Positions 1 through 8,483 of a stretch of DNA of 64,000 nucleotides are shown one piece after another. The translations under genes and the position numbers were made by a program. Every line of letters starts with the position of its first letter. The first letter of the stretch is position 1. Location: positions 3,410,001 to 3,474,000 of the forward strand of contig NZ_NXNI01000001.1 in assembly GCF_002494345.1 (NCBI RefSeq). The letters are read 5' to 3'. The notes below the pieces were generated by a model that was given only the letters and a program-made list of their open reading frames with translations, did no database searches and was not told the origin of the DNA. Origin of the DNA: Natrinema ejinorense. Its GTDB lineage: Archaea; Halobacteriota; Halobacteria; Halobacteriales; Natrialbaceae.

Positions 1-333
1 GCCCTGACCGCGACCGAAAACGGTGCCGTCCTCGAGGATCCGGCGAACGACCTCGCGCGTGCTGCAACTCGCGAAACGGCACGGGTCGCTCGGGCCTGTA
101 CCGTTTCCCTCTCGAACCGCGAGGCGCTGGCGGCGGTAGAAGCCGTTGCCGAGGCGACGGCTGCGAACACGTCTTCGATGCACCAGGACGTGCTGGCCGA
201 CCGGCGAACCGAAATCGACGCGATCAACGGCTACGTCGTCGATCGCGCGCTGGAGGCAGGACTCGAGGTCCCGACGAATAGGACGCTCACCGCGCTGGTC
301 AGGACCTGGGAACGCGGTCGCGGCCTGCGGTGA
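1..333 (+). CDS. panE: 2-dehydropantoate 2-reductase, C-terminal part (5' end outside window)
   Basis: The open frame runs from the window edge to a TGA at 331-333 and gives about 110 residues. The segment SSMHQDVLADRRTEIDAING followed by a conserved N-R-T motif is the helical C-terminal domain of ApbA/PanE ketopantoate reductases, which bind substrate there. The enzyme reduces ketopantoate to pantoate with NADPH in coenzyme A synthesis. The N-terminal Rossmann domain lies outside the window. The gene converges on the NifU-domain gene, with about 120 bases between them. Confidence 0.8.
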   Translation, partial: ALTATENGAVLEDPANDLARAATRETARVARACTVSLSNREALAAVEAVAEATAANTSSMHQDVLADRRTEIDAINGYVVDRALEAGLEVPTNRTLTALVRTWERGRGLR

Positions 334-455
334 ACGGTCGTTCGGCCACCGCACGCTCCCCCGGCCGATGGTTCTATCCGACACTGGCGGCGGACGACGC
401 GGCTACTGGGGAAAAACAAAGACGGCAGATCGGCGTTTCCGCGACGAACGGCGGG

Positions 456-821
456 TTAGAACGGTGCTTCCGGCCCTTCGTTGGCTTCGCTGCCGTCGTC
501 GTCGACGGTTTCGCCCGGGAAGGAGGGACTCATGCCGCCCATCTCTTCTTCGCCGCCGTCCATGCCGGTCGAGGCGTTGACCGTCTCGATCTCGGGGATT
601 TCCTTGACCATTCGGCTCTTGATCGCCTGAATCGTCATCGGAGAGATCCCACAGCCGCTGCAGGCACCACCGAGGGCGATACTGACTTCGCCGCTCTCGC
701 GATCGATGTCCTGAATCGCCGCGCTGCCGCCGTGCATCTGGATCTGTGGGAAGTTCCGTCGCAGGAAGTTCGTCACGCGTTCCTCGAGGTCGTCCCCGTC
801 GTTCTGGGTCTCGGTGCTCAT
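456..821 (-). CDS. NifU C-terminal-domain Fe-S scaffold/carrier protein
   Basis: The protein has 121 residues. Residues 10-75 form a NifU C-terminal (Nfu) domain with the Cys54-x-x-Cys57 pair in the sequence GGACSGCGIS, which in this family holds a transferable [4Fe-4S] cluster. The tail is acidic and Gly/Met-rich. The ATG at 821 is preferred over one 15 codons upstream, because a TATA-like gtttagg lies about 25 bases before it (near 847) and would give a leaderless transcript. It probably delivers Fe-S clusters to apoproteins. The main sulfur genes sufU and sufS are elsewhere in the window. Confidence 0.85.
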   Translation of the reverse strand: MSTETQNDGDDLEERVTNFLRRNFPQIQMHGGSAAIQDIDRESGEVSIALGGACSGCGISPMTIQAIKSRMVKEIPEIETVNASTGMDGGEEEMGGMSPSFPGETVDDDGSEANEGPEAPF

Positions 822-902
822 AGAAATCCCTTGGGTATCAGCCCCCCTAAACCTTCCGTCCTCCATGTTCGCCTGCCGGCTACCGGGGCGTGAGCGGTCG
901 AC

Positions 903-1220
903 TCACTGGAACCCGAACACGCGCTGTAGTTCGGTTTCGATCTCCCCGATGTGGGTCTCCAGGATTTCCTCGAATCGGTCTTCGTCGACGAGCACGCCCG
1001 AGAGCCGACCGTACGGATCGTCGGGGAGCTCGATGCGGAACTCGCCGTCGCCCTCGTAGAAGGGCTCGCTCTCGTTCAAGACCTGCTGGTCGATCGCGTG
1101 GACGAGCTGGGAGTCGTAGCGGTCGTTCATCCGGTTAAACGCGTTCTTGTACGCCTGCTGGAGTTCGGGGAAGTAGTTGGCGTACTTGTCCTCGAACTTC
1201 TCGGGATCGAAGTCAGCCAT
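903..1220 (-). CDS. Conserved haloarchaeal protein (DUF5783-like)
   Basis: This is a 105-residue acidic, soluble protein beginning MADFDPEKFEDKY, with no membrane segment, cysteine or catalytic signature. The start and overall pattern match what I remember of the haloarchaeal family DUF5783, whose function is unknown. It is transcribed away from the next gene, and a weak TATA-like tttgt lies about 25 bases upstream. I cannot assign a function. Confidence 0.7.
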   Translation of the reverse strand: MADFDPEKFEDKYANYFPELQQAYKNAFNRMNDRYDSQLVHAIDQQVLNESEPFYEGDGEFRIELPDDPYGRLSGVLVDEDRFEEILETHIGEIETELQRVFGFQ

Positions 1221-1395
1221 ACGCTAGTCCAACGGTAGCGGGGACAAAAGTCAGACGATCGTCCTCGTCCGTCGGGCCCACGTCCGGATCCGACCCCCGT
1301 ACCCATCAATTATCTAACGTTGTAGGGGACGCCTATATAGGTACCCGCGCTTGCAAGCGGAACCGACACCCCCGCTGTTGGCGATACCGACGTAC

Positions 1396-1788
1396 ATGAT
1401 CGCAGATCAGGACCCCATCCCTCGGGAAGCGTTGCCGCCGAGATGGGGGCTTGCGGAGCGCTGTGAAGACCGGTTTACCTACCGATACAGGCGACCACCG
1501 ATCGAATTGATCGCGGAGCGCATCGCCGCCGACCGCTCCCATCCGGGACTCGGTCTCTGTCGGTGCTGGGAGCTTCGCTACCGCTACTTCTTCTCGGATC
1601 GATCGATTACCGAGCCGATCGGCCACGTTTCCACCCAGCGAGCCGCCATCGACGGGTTGCTCGAGTGTATGCATCGCGTCCACGACACGGTCTCGGCGAC
1701 CGATGGCCCCCTCAAACTCGGGGAGGTACTCGAGAACGTCTCGCTCTCGGATCTCGTTCCGAGCGGCGACTCCGATACACTGGAGTGA
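1396..1788 (+). CDS. Hypothetical haloarchaeal protein
   Basis: The protein has about 130 residues from the ATG at 1396. A longer reading would need a TTG at 1351. A good TATA box (tatatag, around 1334-1340) places transcription start near 1360, so the ATG at 1396 fits better. The sequence contains the aromatic, basic run FTYRYRRPPIE near residue 28, and three cysteines (CRCWEL and LLECMH). I do not recognise a family. It converges with the DUF7260-like gene. Confidence 0.6.
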   Translation: MIADQDPIPREALPPRWGLAERCEDRFTYRYRRPPIELIAERIAADRSHPGLGLCRCWELRYRYFFSDRSITEPIGHVSTQRAAIDGLLECMHRVHDTVSATDGPLKLGEVLENVSLSDLVPSGDSDTLE

Positions 1789-1884
1789 GTCGGTCGGGAT
1801 CCGTTTACGGGCCGGCTACCGGCGGCAGCCTCGTCCTCGAAAACGCGGCGCGTCTCGTCACGCCGCTTCGACGCGAGGCGACGA

Positions 1885-2688
1885 TCACACGCGCCGGGTC
1901 AAGTGTGCACGAACCGTCCGCTGACAGTCGCCACAGATCCCGTACAGTCGGGCCGCGCTCGAGAGCACCGGGTACTGTACGTCGAGGTCGGAATAAATAG
2001 CCGGTATCAGCGTTCGATGACGGGTTCCGCCTCGGCCGTATCGGTTCGTTGATTCGGTAAACTGGGCTTGTCGCTCCGCGGTGAGAGCGTCGAGTCGCTC
2101 CCGATACGCCTCGAGTTGCTCGTGTTTCGCCCGCAGTGTCTCGAAGTCACACTGCAGGAGGGATTCCGCGGCGGTCGACTGCAGCCAGCCGAGGATATCG
2201 TCGATGTCCTCGATTGCCCCTTCGAGCGTGGCCCGTTCGCTTCGCAGGGTTTCCCCCAGCAGCTCCACCTCCCGCTGTCTGGTCGTTATCTCCTCGAGGA
2301 CGGCCGTTTTGAGCGCTGGGGTCCAGCCGGTTTCCGTCGCGAGGGCGACGGCGATGTCCTCGGTCAACTCCGCTGCGATCGTCTCGACGAGCGACTCGTC
2401 GCCCGCACGGTCGGCGATACTGTGGGGGCGGACCGTTTCTGCGAACGCCGCTCGAACGGTGAGACACCGCTCCTCCGACGGGGTAGATTGCTGGGTCTGG
2501 ACCGGTGTCGCCATCGCTGTCGGCGTCGATCCGGTCGGCTGTTGTCGTTGCCCTCCGATGGGGCTCTCCGCTGGCACCTCCTGTACGCGCCGTTTGAACG
2601 TCTCGAAGGCGTCGCCTCGATCCGCAACCGCCTCCTGTTCCGTCTGGAGGCAATCGAGTGCGCGGTTGACCGCCGTCGATCCGGTCAT
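1885..2688 (-). CDS. DUF7260-like haloarchaeal protein with coiled coil and C-terminal CxxC
   Basis: The protein has 267 residues. The N-terminal half is Gln/Thr-rich. A long helical, probably coiled-coil section follows (about 120-215). The end is GICGDCQRTVRAHLTRRV, where a CxxC could bind a metal or sense redox state. It resembles haloarchaeal proteins labelled DUF7260, of unknown function. Its ATG overlaps the stop of the upstream gene by four bases, so the two are translated together. That unit starts behind two iron-box-like operators, which suggests an iron-linked role; this is inference. Confidence 0.6.
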   Translation of the reverse strand: MTGSTAVNRALDCLQTEQEAVADRGDAFETFKRRVQEVPAESPIGGQRQQPTGSTPTAMATPVQTQQSTPSEERCLTVRAAFAETVRPHSIADRAGDESLVETIAAELTEDIAVALATETGWTPALKTAVLEEITTRQREVELLGETLRSERATLEGAIEDIDDILGWLQSTAAESLLQCDFETLRAKHEQLEAYRERLDALTAERQAQFTESTNRYGRGGTRHRTLIPAIYSDLDVQYPVLSSAARLYGICGDCQRTVRAHLTRRV

Positions 2689-3614
2689 GGCCGTCCCTCC
2701 TGGGTACAGACGAGCCCACCCGTCGGCTCCGTGTCGCTCGTCAGGACGAACTGCCAGTCGCCGTCGCCGAGGGCGGTAACATCGGTCACGCTCAGTCGGT
2801 CCGTTGGGGCTGGCGATCGGCGCAGGATGTCGATCCCGATCGGCAGCGTCGGGAACCGCCGTTCGTCACACTCGATAGCGTACCCTCGGAGTGAGACCGT
2901 CCAGCGATCCCTGCCGCTCGTCCCGACCGAATCGTGTGCAATGCCGTACTCCCGTATCAACGACAGCGAATCCAGGAACGCGAGACTCTCCGAAACCGGG
3001 TCCGCCGCCGACTCGACCGGCGAGAGGTTCGCTGCTGCCGCCCCCAACAGCCGTGTTCGCTCCGCCGCAGTCAGGTGTGTCTCGAGTTCGGTTGCCATCG
3101 TCTCGAGCAACACCAGACAGAGCGTGTTCCGGTCGGTCGTCGCTTCGGCGGCGACCAGATACGTGTCCATGATGGCTCGCTCGGCTGCCTCGTGGTCGCG
3201 GGCCGAGAGCGACTCGAAGACCGCTCCCGAGACGTCGTGGCAGAAACTGATCAGGGGTGTGTCGGTCCCACGCTGTCGATCTCGGGGGACCGACGGCTGT
3301 CCCGTCGGTTCTGCGACCGGCCGATCCGAATCGGCGGCAGCGGTCGTCTCCGCCCCGCCGGGTGCGTTCGCGGATCGTTCCTGACAGACGACCGGATCGT
3401 AGAACGGCAACTGTGGATCGTACCGTCTGAGTGCGGCACGGTACTGTTCGGTTGCGTGTGCGGCGTCTGCTGCGTCCGTCCGGGTCGCGAACCGCTGGCC
3501 GGCGACCGGTACCGGCCGTTCACCGGAGCGAGCACAGACCACGTAGTACTCTCCGTCGTTGCTTGCCAGCCGTTCGATGTGGTGGCGGATCTCTCGAAGT
3601 GTGGTTCCGACCAT
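2685..3614 (-). CDS. DUF7551/DUF7552-like haloarchaeal protein, first gene of an iron-box unit
   Basis: The protein has 309 residues from the ATG at 3614. An in-frame start 15 codons further up is possible but adds a poorly structured leader. Residues 1-45 (MVGTTLREIRHHIERLASND and on, then a YYVVCARSGERPVP motif) form a small domain I associate with DUF7552. A Pro/Ala-rich linker follows. The rest is helical and then beta-rich, with no known catalytic residues. It is co-transcribed with the DUF7260-like gene. Two TTAGG-N4-CCTAA palindromes lie about 125-175 bases upstream, so a DtxR-type regulator probably controls it. Confidence 0.6.
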   Translation of the reverse strand: MVGTTLREIRHHIERLASNDGEYYVVCARSGERPVPVAGQRFATRTDAADAAHATEQYRAALRRYDPQLPFYDPVVCQERSANAPGGAETTAAADSDRPVAEPTGQPSVPRDRQRGTDTPLISFCHDVSGAVFESLSARDHEAAERAIMDTYLVAAEATTDRNTLCLVLLETMATELETHLTAAERTRLLGAAAANLSPVESAADPVSESLAFLDSLSLIREYGIAHDSVGTSGRDRWTVSLRGYAIECDERRFPTLPIGIDILRRSPAPTDRLSVTDVTALGDGDWQFVLTSDTEPTGGLVCTQEGRP

Positions 3615-3740
3615 GGGGGATTCCTCCAGTAGGGCCGTCTCGGTCCCGCGGGCGCTCACACGGACGTGGGAAACGTCTGCCGACGGCCACGCTCCCGTCT
3701 ATCGGCTCGTCCGCCCGCTGTGGGACCGATCGTTCACTCT

Positions 3741-3754
3741 TTAGGCTGACCTAA
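3741..3754. promoter_or_regulatory. DtxR/IdeR-type iron box, copy 1
   Basis: The sequence TTAGGCTGACCTAA is a perfect TTAGG-N4-CCTAA palindrome; one further T and A outside make it 16 bases. It matches the half-sites of the bacterial DtxR consensus and of archaeal DtxR/SirR-type regulators. It lies between the DUF7551 gene and a TATA-like tttatg on the minus strand (about 3758-3764), where bound repressor would block transcription. Confidence 0.65.
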
Positions 3755-3776
3755 AATGTCATAAACCCATCGGAAT

Positions 3777-3790
3777 TTAGGCGAACCTAA
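3777..3790. promoter_or_regulatory. DtxR/IdeR-type iron box, copy 2
   Basis: TTAGGCGAACCTAA has the same half-sites as copy 1, with centres exactly 36 bases apart. The pair brackets the putative minus-strand TATA box of the DUF7551/DUF7260 unit. No gene is seen on the plus strand until 4113. Confidence 0.65.
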
Positions 3791-4112
3791 CTACTGTCCG
3801 CCCCCTCGGTTGTCCGTCGTCCTGGTCTCCTGTCGCAATTGTCTGCTGTTCCACGACTCGATGGTCGCCTCGGCGTTGGTTCGGCGGAGCAGCGGTCCCA
3901 GAGACGACGTTCCGGGAGCTCCCACCGGCCAGTGGTACGAGGACGGTGACGTCCGTGATATCCCGTGTCGGACCCGCGGCCGACCCAGGAGCAAACTCTA
4001 TAGTGCTATATCAAACTCGTTCCGATCCGTCATTGGCGGCCGGTAGCACAGTGTTTATGCGCGACAACGAGTTATTGGCGGTAGCGTCCACTGTCCCCGT
4101 TCCCTGGATTCC
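3791..4112. other. Intergenic region with no gene seen
   Basis: About 320 bases between the iron boxes and the PHP gene. The short open frames here lack acidic haloarchaeal composition and any recognisable motif. A tttatgc at 4054-4060 is the likely TATA box of the downstream gene. Confidence 0.5.
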
Positions 4113-4868
4113 ATGACCACTCAGATTCCGTTTGCAATCGACTTTCACGTCCATTCCGACGACTCCTACGATGGGCACGAACCGATCGAACTCATCCTCG
4201 AGCACGCCGCCGACATCGGCCTCGATGGGGTGGTCGTCACGGACCACGACGAGATCGACGAGTCCCGTCGGGCCGCCGACCTCGCCCCGGAGTACGGACT
4301 CGTCGGTATTCCGGGCGTCGAGGTCTCGACGCGACACGGTCACCTGCTGGCGATCGGGGTCGAAGAGCGGCCCGACCCCGGCCAGCCGTTCATGGAGACC
4401 GTCGAGATCGTCCGCGAACTGGGCGGCGTGGCGATCGTTCCACACCCGTTCCAGCGCAGTCGTCACGGGGTTCGAAAACGCTACATCGACGACGCCGACG
4501 CGATCGAGACCTACAACTCGATGGTCTTTACCGGCTACCGCAATCGACGCGCTCGCACGTTCGCTCGGCGACGGGACTATCCCCAGATCGGAGCCAGCGA
4601 CGCACACTACCTGCCCAACGTCGGCAAGGCCTACACCGAGGTCCTCGTGACGCCCGACACGGCGAACCCGACGAAAGCCGACATCGACGGCGCGGACCTC
4701 GTCGAGGCGATCCTCGAGGGCCGGACCCAGATCCGCGGCAAGCGAACGCCGATCCGCAAGAGCGCGGTGCAGTACGGAAAGGGTGCGGTACGGAAGACGG
4801 CGTACATGTTCACCTCGCGTGCGCCGCTCCTGCCGACGGTGCCGGCCTCGATGGATCGATCGACCTAA
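4113..4868 (+). CDS. PHP-domain metal-dependent phosphoesterase
   Basis: The 251-residue protein carries the PHP metal-binding set: DFHVHSDDSYD near residue 10, VVTDHDEID near 42, GVEVSTRHGH near 70, VPHPFQ near 110 and GASDAH near 160. These residues bind three metal ions in PHP phosphoesterases related to YciV/TrpH and the PolX PHP domain. The substrate cannot be read from the sequence. The C-terminal 50 residues are unusually basic for this genome and may contact nucleic acid or membrane. A second, different PHP protein lies at about 25.2-26.0 kb. Confidence 0.8.
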   Translation: MTTQIPFAIDFHVHSDDSYDGHEPIELILEHAADIGLDGVVVTDHDEIDESRRAADLAPEYGLVGIPGVEVSTRHGHLLAIGVEERPDPGQPFMETVEIVRELGGVAIVPHPFQRSRHGVRKRYIDDADAIETYNSMVFTGYRNRRARTFARRRDYPQIGASDAHYLPNVGKAYTEVLVTPDTANPTKADIDGADLVEAILEGRTQIRGKRTPIRKSAVQYGKGAVRKTAYMFTSRAPLLPTVPASMDRST

Positions 4869-5216
4869 GTACGACCCGCGGGCTCGAGTTGATCCGTTTC
4901 GTTTGCGCGGGTCCGGTCGGAGAGGCTCCATCGTCCGAGAGCACCGAGCACGGGCCGTTCGACCGCACTCCGACCCGCGAGCGTGCTGCTATCGCGGCAA
5001 CGAGGCGTCGCCACGCCCTCCCCAACCGACTCACTCGCTGTGCTCGTTCGTCCATAGGAAGACGCTTCGCGTCTTCCACGCCTTCGTTCACACGTTCACG
5101 AAGACCTCGCGCGACCGTCGAGTCGCGGGTCGCCGATCGGCGACCCGCGACTCGGCGCGCGCCACCGCACGTCGGTTCATCGATCGCCGAGGGATAGCGA
5201 TCGGCCGTCGCTGGCG
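4869..5216. other. Hairpin-rich intergenic region (mosaic element 1)
   Basis: This gap between the convergent PHP and RecJ-like genes has no coding region. It contains a 9-bp hairpin with a 3-base TTC loop (5057-5077), a tcactcgctgtgctcgttcg stretch (5031-5050) and a perfect 34-base palindrome (5120-5153). Similar clusters occur at about 26.5 and 60.1 kb. Confidence 0.6.
5120..5153. repeat. Perfect 34-bp palindrome
   Basis: The arms are 17 bases each with no spacer (gagtcgcgggtcgccga and its complement). It could form a strong hairpin at the 3' ends of two convergent genes and could terminate or protect both transcripts. Confidence 0.8.
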
Positions 5217-6701
5217 TCAGGATAGTTGCTCGCCGACGATGTCGTCGGCGTGCTCGACGAACGCTTCTTCGCTGCCGTTCGGAACCGTCGCCCCCGCTGC
5301 GACGTCGTGGCCGCCGCCGTCGCCGCCGACTGCCTGGGAGGCGTCGCTCATCACGGTCGAGAGATCGAGGCCCTGCCGGACGAGCGAATGGGTGCCCCGC
5401 GCGGAGACCTTGACCTCCTCGTCGTTCTTTTCGGCGAAGGCGATGATGGGTTTCGAGCGGCTGATCCCGTCGTTGCCCATCGCCATTCCCGCGACGATAC
5501 CGACGATGGTCTCGCGGATCTCGTCGCTCGCGTGGAACCACTGCACGTGCTCTTCTTGGGTTGCTCCCGCTCGGGTCACGAGGTCGATGCCGTTCGAGAG
5601 GTTGCGCCGGTGTTCTCGCAGCAGCTGTCGTGCGCGCTCGAGTGCGCCGTCCCGATCGCCGAGACAGACGCCCAGCCCGACGTCGGCCCGCTCGTAGCGG
5701 GCGGTCGCGTTCAACAGGGTCGAGAACTCGCTTGCGTCCCGGAGTTCGGTGCCGACGGGTTCCTCGCTGAGGACGTAGGCCGTACTCACGAGTCCGTCGA
5801 TCTTCGTCGCGGGAACGCCACTCGAGACGGCCCGTCGGACGAGCGCGCTGGCGACCGTCTGTTTCTCGTCGTTCGTCAGCCCGGCCCAGCGCCGCCACTC
5901 CCCGTCGCGTTTCAACTCGAGGTCGAGTCCGTCGAGGAATCGGAGCGCGCCGTTCTCGTCGTTCGAGATGCCGGGGATGTGGACGTCGGTGGCGTACTCG
6001 AGGAGTTTGGGGAGCGGTCGGGTCTGCTTTCCGTAGAGCGCGAGGTCCTTGCCCGTCTCGAGGACGCCGGCCGCGACGCCCTCCTCGACGATTCCCTCGT
6101 TCGCGCCGTGGAGTTCGCCGCCGGCGGCCTGCATGTCGCCGACGGCCCCGACGACGGCGAGGGCGGCGAGGTCGCGGTTGTCGGCGCGGGCGTTCGCGGC
6201 CCCCGACGCGGTGGCGGCCCCGCCATCGGCCGCAACTGACGGCTCCGGATCGGTGTCGGACACGTCGGCCAGCGCCCGCGCGAGGACGTAACTCGCGCCG
6301 GCACCCGAGAGTTCGGACGCGCCGTTGATGCCGAACAGGAGCGGGTTGAGGTGGAACTCGGTGTCCCGGTCGGCGGGCTGATGGTGGTCGGCGATGACGG
6401 GCGTGAACTCGCCCGCGTCCTCGTGCTCGCCGATGCTGTCGAGTTGGCCGCTCCCGAAGTCGGTAAAGAGAACGGTCTCGTAGGCGGTCCCCGCAATCGC
6501 GGCGATCGCCTCCTCGTCGAGTTGCTTCTCGAAGACCGTCTCGAAGGGAATCCCGGCTCGTTCGAGGGCCTGTGCGGCGATCGCAGCGCTCGTGAGTCCG
6601 TCGGCGTCGATGTGTGAGGCGAGCAGCACGCGATCGGCCTCGCACAGCCGCGTTGCACACGTCCTCGCACGATCCTCGAGTTCGGGAACCGGCCCTGCCA
6701 T
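5217..6701 (-). CDS. RecJ-like DHH-family nuclease/phosphoesterase
   Basis: The protein has 494 residues from the ATG at 6701. The open frame continues far upstream, but that part is out of character. SHIDADGLTSAAIA (about 29-42) and the DHH motif in VIADHHQP (Asp105-His-His) are the manganese sites of DHH exonucleases. A glycine-rich GGHDVAAGA near residue 470 is the DHHA1 substrate-binding end. Archaeal RecJ-like proteins act on single-stranded DNA or RNA, and one class (GAN) joins the GINS-MCM replicative helicase. Haloarchaea have several paralogues, and I cannot tell which this is. Confidence 0.85.
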   Translation of the reverse strand: MAGPVPELEDRARTCATRLCEADRVLLASHIDADGLTSAAIAAQALERAGIPFETVFEKQLDEEAIAAIAGTAYETVLFTDFGSGQLDSIGEHEDAGEFTPVIADHHQPADRDTEFHLNPLLFGINGASELSGAGASYVLARALADVSDTDPEPSVAADGGAATASGAANARADNRDLAALAVVGAVGDMQAAGGELHGANEGIVEEGVAAGVLETGKDLALYGKQTRPLPKLLEYATDVHIPGISNDENGALRFLDGLDLELKRDGEWRRWAGLTNDEKQTVASALVRRAVSSGVPATKIDGLVSTAYVLSEEPVGTELRDASEFSTLLNATARYERADVGLGVCLGDRDGALERARQLLREHRRNLSNGIDLVTRAGATQEEHVQWFHASDEIRETIVGIVAGMAMGNDGISRSKPIIAFAEKNDEEVKVSARGTHSLVRQGLDLSTVMSDASQAVGGDGGGHDVAAGATVPNGSEEAFVEHADDIVGEQLS

Positions 6702-6929
6702 CGAGGAATCCTGGGGCGGCTTCGGGGATAAAGGTGCGGTCCTGCGGGTCGCGAGGGGAGTCACCAGTGGCGGTTCACGCCTGCAGTTCAGGGGTGGAAC
6801 GGTACTCGGACCTGCGGGAGCGCTGATCGCTCGACGGGAATCGAACTGGTTTTGGTTCCGTCGCGTGGCGGATCGAGTGAACTGTCGACGGGTCAGTACA
6901 ATTAAGATCTCGTGACGGCGAGACTCGGT

Positions 6930-7802
6930 ATGGAAGTTCTGGTCGCGGGCGGCACCGGGTTCGTCGGCCGGGCGCTGTGTCGCGTCCTGGTCGATCGCGG
7001 GCACAGGATCACCGCGGCGTCGCGAACGCCCGACGCGGACGGCCTCCCAGCCGCCGTCGAGACCGTCGTCGCCGACGTGACCGATCCCGACCTCGAGGCG
7101 ATCGTCGACGGGCACGACGCGGTCGTGAACCTCGTGGCGCTTCCCTCGCACGTGCAGCCGCGAGGACGGAGTCACGAGGCGGTTCACTTCGATGGCACTC
7201 GGCACCTCGTGGCGGCCAGCGAGCGGGCCGGGGTCGAGCGATTCGTCCAGCTGAGCGGTCTGGGCGTCGAGTCGGGCGTCGAGACGGCCTACTTTCGGGC
7301 GAAGCGGCGGGCCGAGCGCGTCGTTCGCGACGCCGACCTCGAGTGGGTCATCTACCGGCCGTCGGTCGTGTTCGGCGACGGCTGTGCATTCGTTCCGTTC
7401 GTCGAACGGATGGTACCGCCGCTGCTCACGCCGCTCCCGGGCGGCGGCCGAACCCGGCTCCAGCCCGTCTGGGTCGAGGACCTCGCGCCGATGCTCGCGG
7501 ACGGACTCGAGGACGATCGTCACGTCGGGAACTGCTACGAGATCGGCGGTCCCGAACGGCTCACGCTCGCGGAGACGGTCACGCTGATTCGCGGCGGCGG
7601 TGTCGTCGTTCCGATTCCGATGGCGCTGGCGGCCGTCCTGGCGACGGTGATCGATCCGCTCCCCTGGATCCCGTTCGGCCGCGACCAGTACCGCGTGCTC
7701 GAGGTGGACAACACCACGACGGACAACGACGTCACGGCGTTTGGCGCTGACCCGGAGTCGCTCCGAACGCTGTCGGCGTACCTGGCGAAAGGCGGTGACT
7801 GA
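6930..7802 (+). CDS. SDR-type NAD(P)-binding protein, complex I NDUFA9-like
   Basis: The protein has about 290 residues. It begins MEVLVAGGTGFVGRAL, a Gly-rich Rossmann motif of atypical short-chain dehydrogenases. Later segments such as VQLSGLGVES, YRPSVVFG and IGGPERLTL fit the NDUFA9/YlbE-like subgroup, which binds NAD(P)H without a clear dehydrogenase active site. An aattaaga TATA-like box about 27 bases before 6930 supports a leaderless start there. Three bases separate it from DUF4166, so it is the first gene of an operon ending with a YndJ-like membrane protein. Confidence 0.8.
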   Translation: MEVLVAGGTGFVGRALCRVLVDRGHRITAASRTPDADGLPAAVETVVADVTDPDLEAIVDGHDAVVNLVALPSHVQPRGRSHEAVHFDGTRHLVAASERAGVERFVQLSGLGVESGVETAYFRAKRRAERVVRDADLEWVIYRPSVVFGDGCAFVPFVERMVPPLLTPLPGGGRTRLQPVWVEDLAPMLADGLEDDRHVGNCYEIGGPERLTLAETVTLIRGGGVVVPIPMALAAVLATVIDPLPWIPFGRDQYRVLEVDNTTTDNDVTAFGADPESLRTLSAYLAKGGD

Positions 7803-7805
7803 CCC

Positions 7806-8483
7806 ATGACCGGACTATTCGAGCGCGAGGTCGGACCGGCGTGGCGGACGCTTCACCCCCGCGTCCGGGAGCGATACGGTCTCACGGCCGACGAGGGGCG
7901 CGAAGCGGTGGGTGTCGGACGGATGGCCGACCTCGCTCGACACCCCCTCGCGGTACCGGCGCTCTGGCTCGGGACGCTCGACGATTTTCTCTTTCCCGAA
8001 GGCGGGACCGACGTTCCGTTTACGATCGTCACGGAACCGTTCGTCGACTGCGACGGCAACGAGGCGCTCACCCTCCGTCGGCGCTTCGAGACGTCGCCGC
8101 CGCGGACGTTCGTGGACACGCTGCGGTGGAACCCCGATCGAGGGTGTCTCACCGACCTGTTCGGCCACCGCGGACACGTCGCCGCCGACGTTCACGTCGA
8201 TGCCGAAGACGGGGCGCTGGCGCTCTCGATCGGTACCCAGTGGCTTCGGATTGGGGATCGGTCCCTCGCGCTCCCGTCCCCGCTGTCGGTCGATGGCCGC
8301 CTCCGTGACTGGTACGACGACGAGGCCGACTGCTTCCGCGTCGCGGCGTCGATCACGAATCCGCTCCTCGGGACGGTCTTCGGGTACGACGGCGCGTTCG
8401 AAAACGAGTTCCAACCGTCCGACGGCGACGCGACGGCGCGACCGTCTCTCGGCGGCATCGACCTGCCGGGTGAGACCGCGTGA
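7806..8483 (+). CDS. DUF4166-family protein
   Basis: The protein has 225 residues, is soluble, and begins with a segment typical of DUF4166 (FEREVGPAWRTLHPRVRERY). No catalytic residues are known for this family, which is often found near YndJ-like membrane proteins or as a fusion with Rossmann proteins. Both partners are present here. The stop codon overlaps the GTG start of the next gene (GTGA), indicating coupled translation. Confidence 0.75.
   Translation: MTGLFEREVGPAWRTLHPRVRERYGLTADEGREAVGVGRMADLARHPLAVPALWLGTLDDFLFPEGGTDVPFTIVTEPFVDCDGNEALTLRRRFETSPPRTFVDTLRWNPDRGCLTDLFGHRGHVAADVHVDAEDGALALSIGTQWLRIGDRSLALPSPLSVDGRLRDWYDDEADCFRVAASITNPLLGTVFGYDGAFENEFQPSDGDATARPSLGGIDLPGETA

Noticed and set aside
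3810-4046. A 78-codon plus-strand frame downstream of the iron boxes
   Set aside because: It is basic and serine-rich with no family features. The iron boxes fit the minus-strand unit better.
6702-7523. N-terminal extension of the RecJ-like protein in the same open frame
   Set aside because: It overlaps the divergent SDR gene, lacks DHH family similarity and is basic and Arg-rich in part. The ATG at 6701 gives a normal family start.
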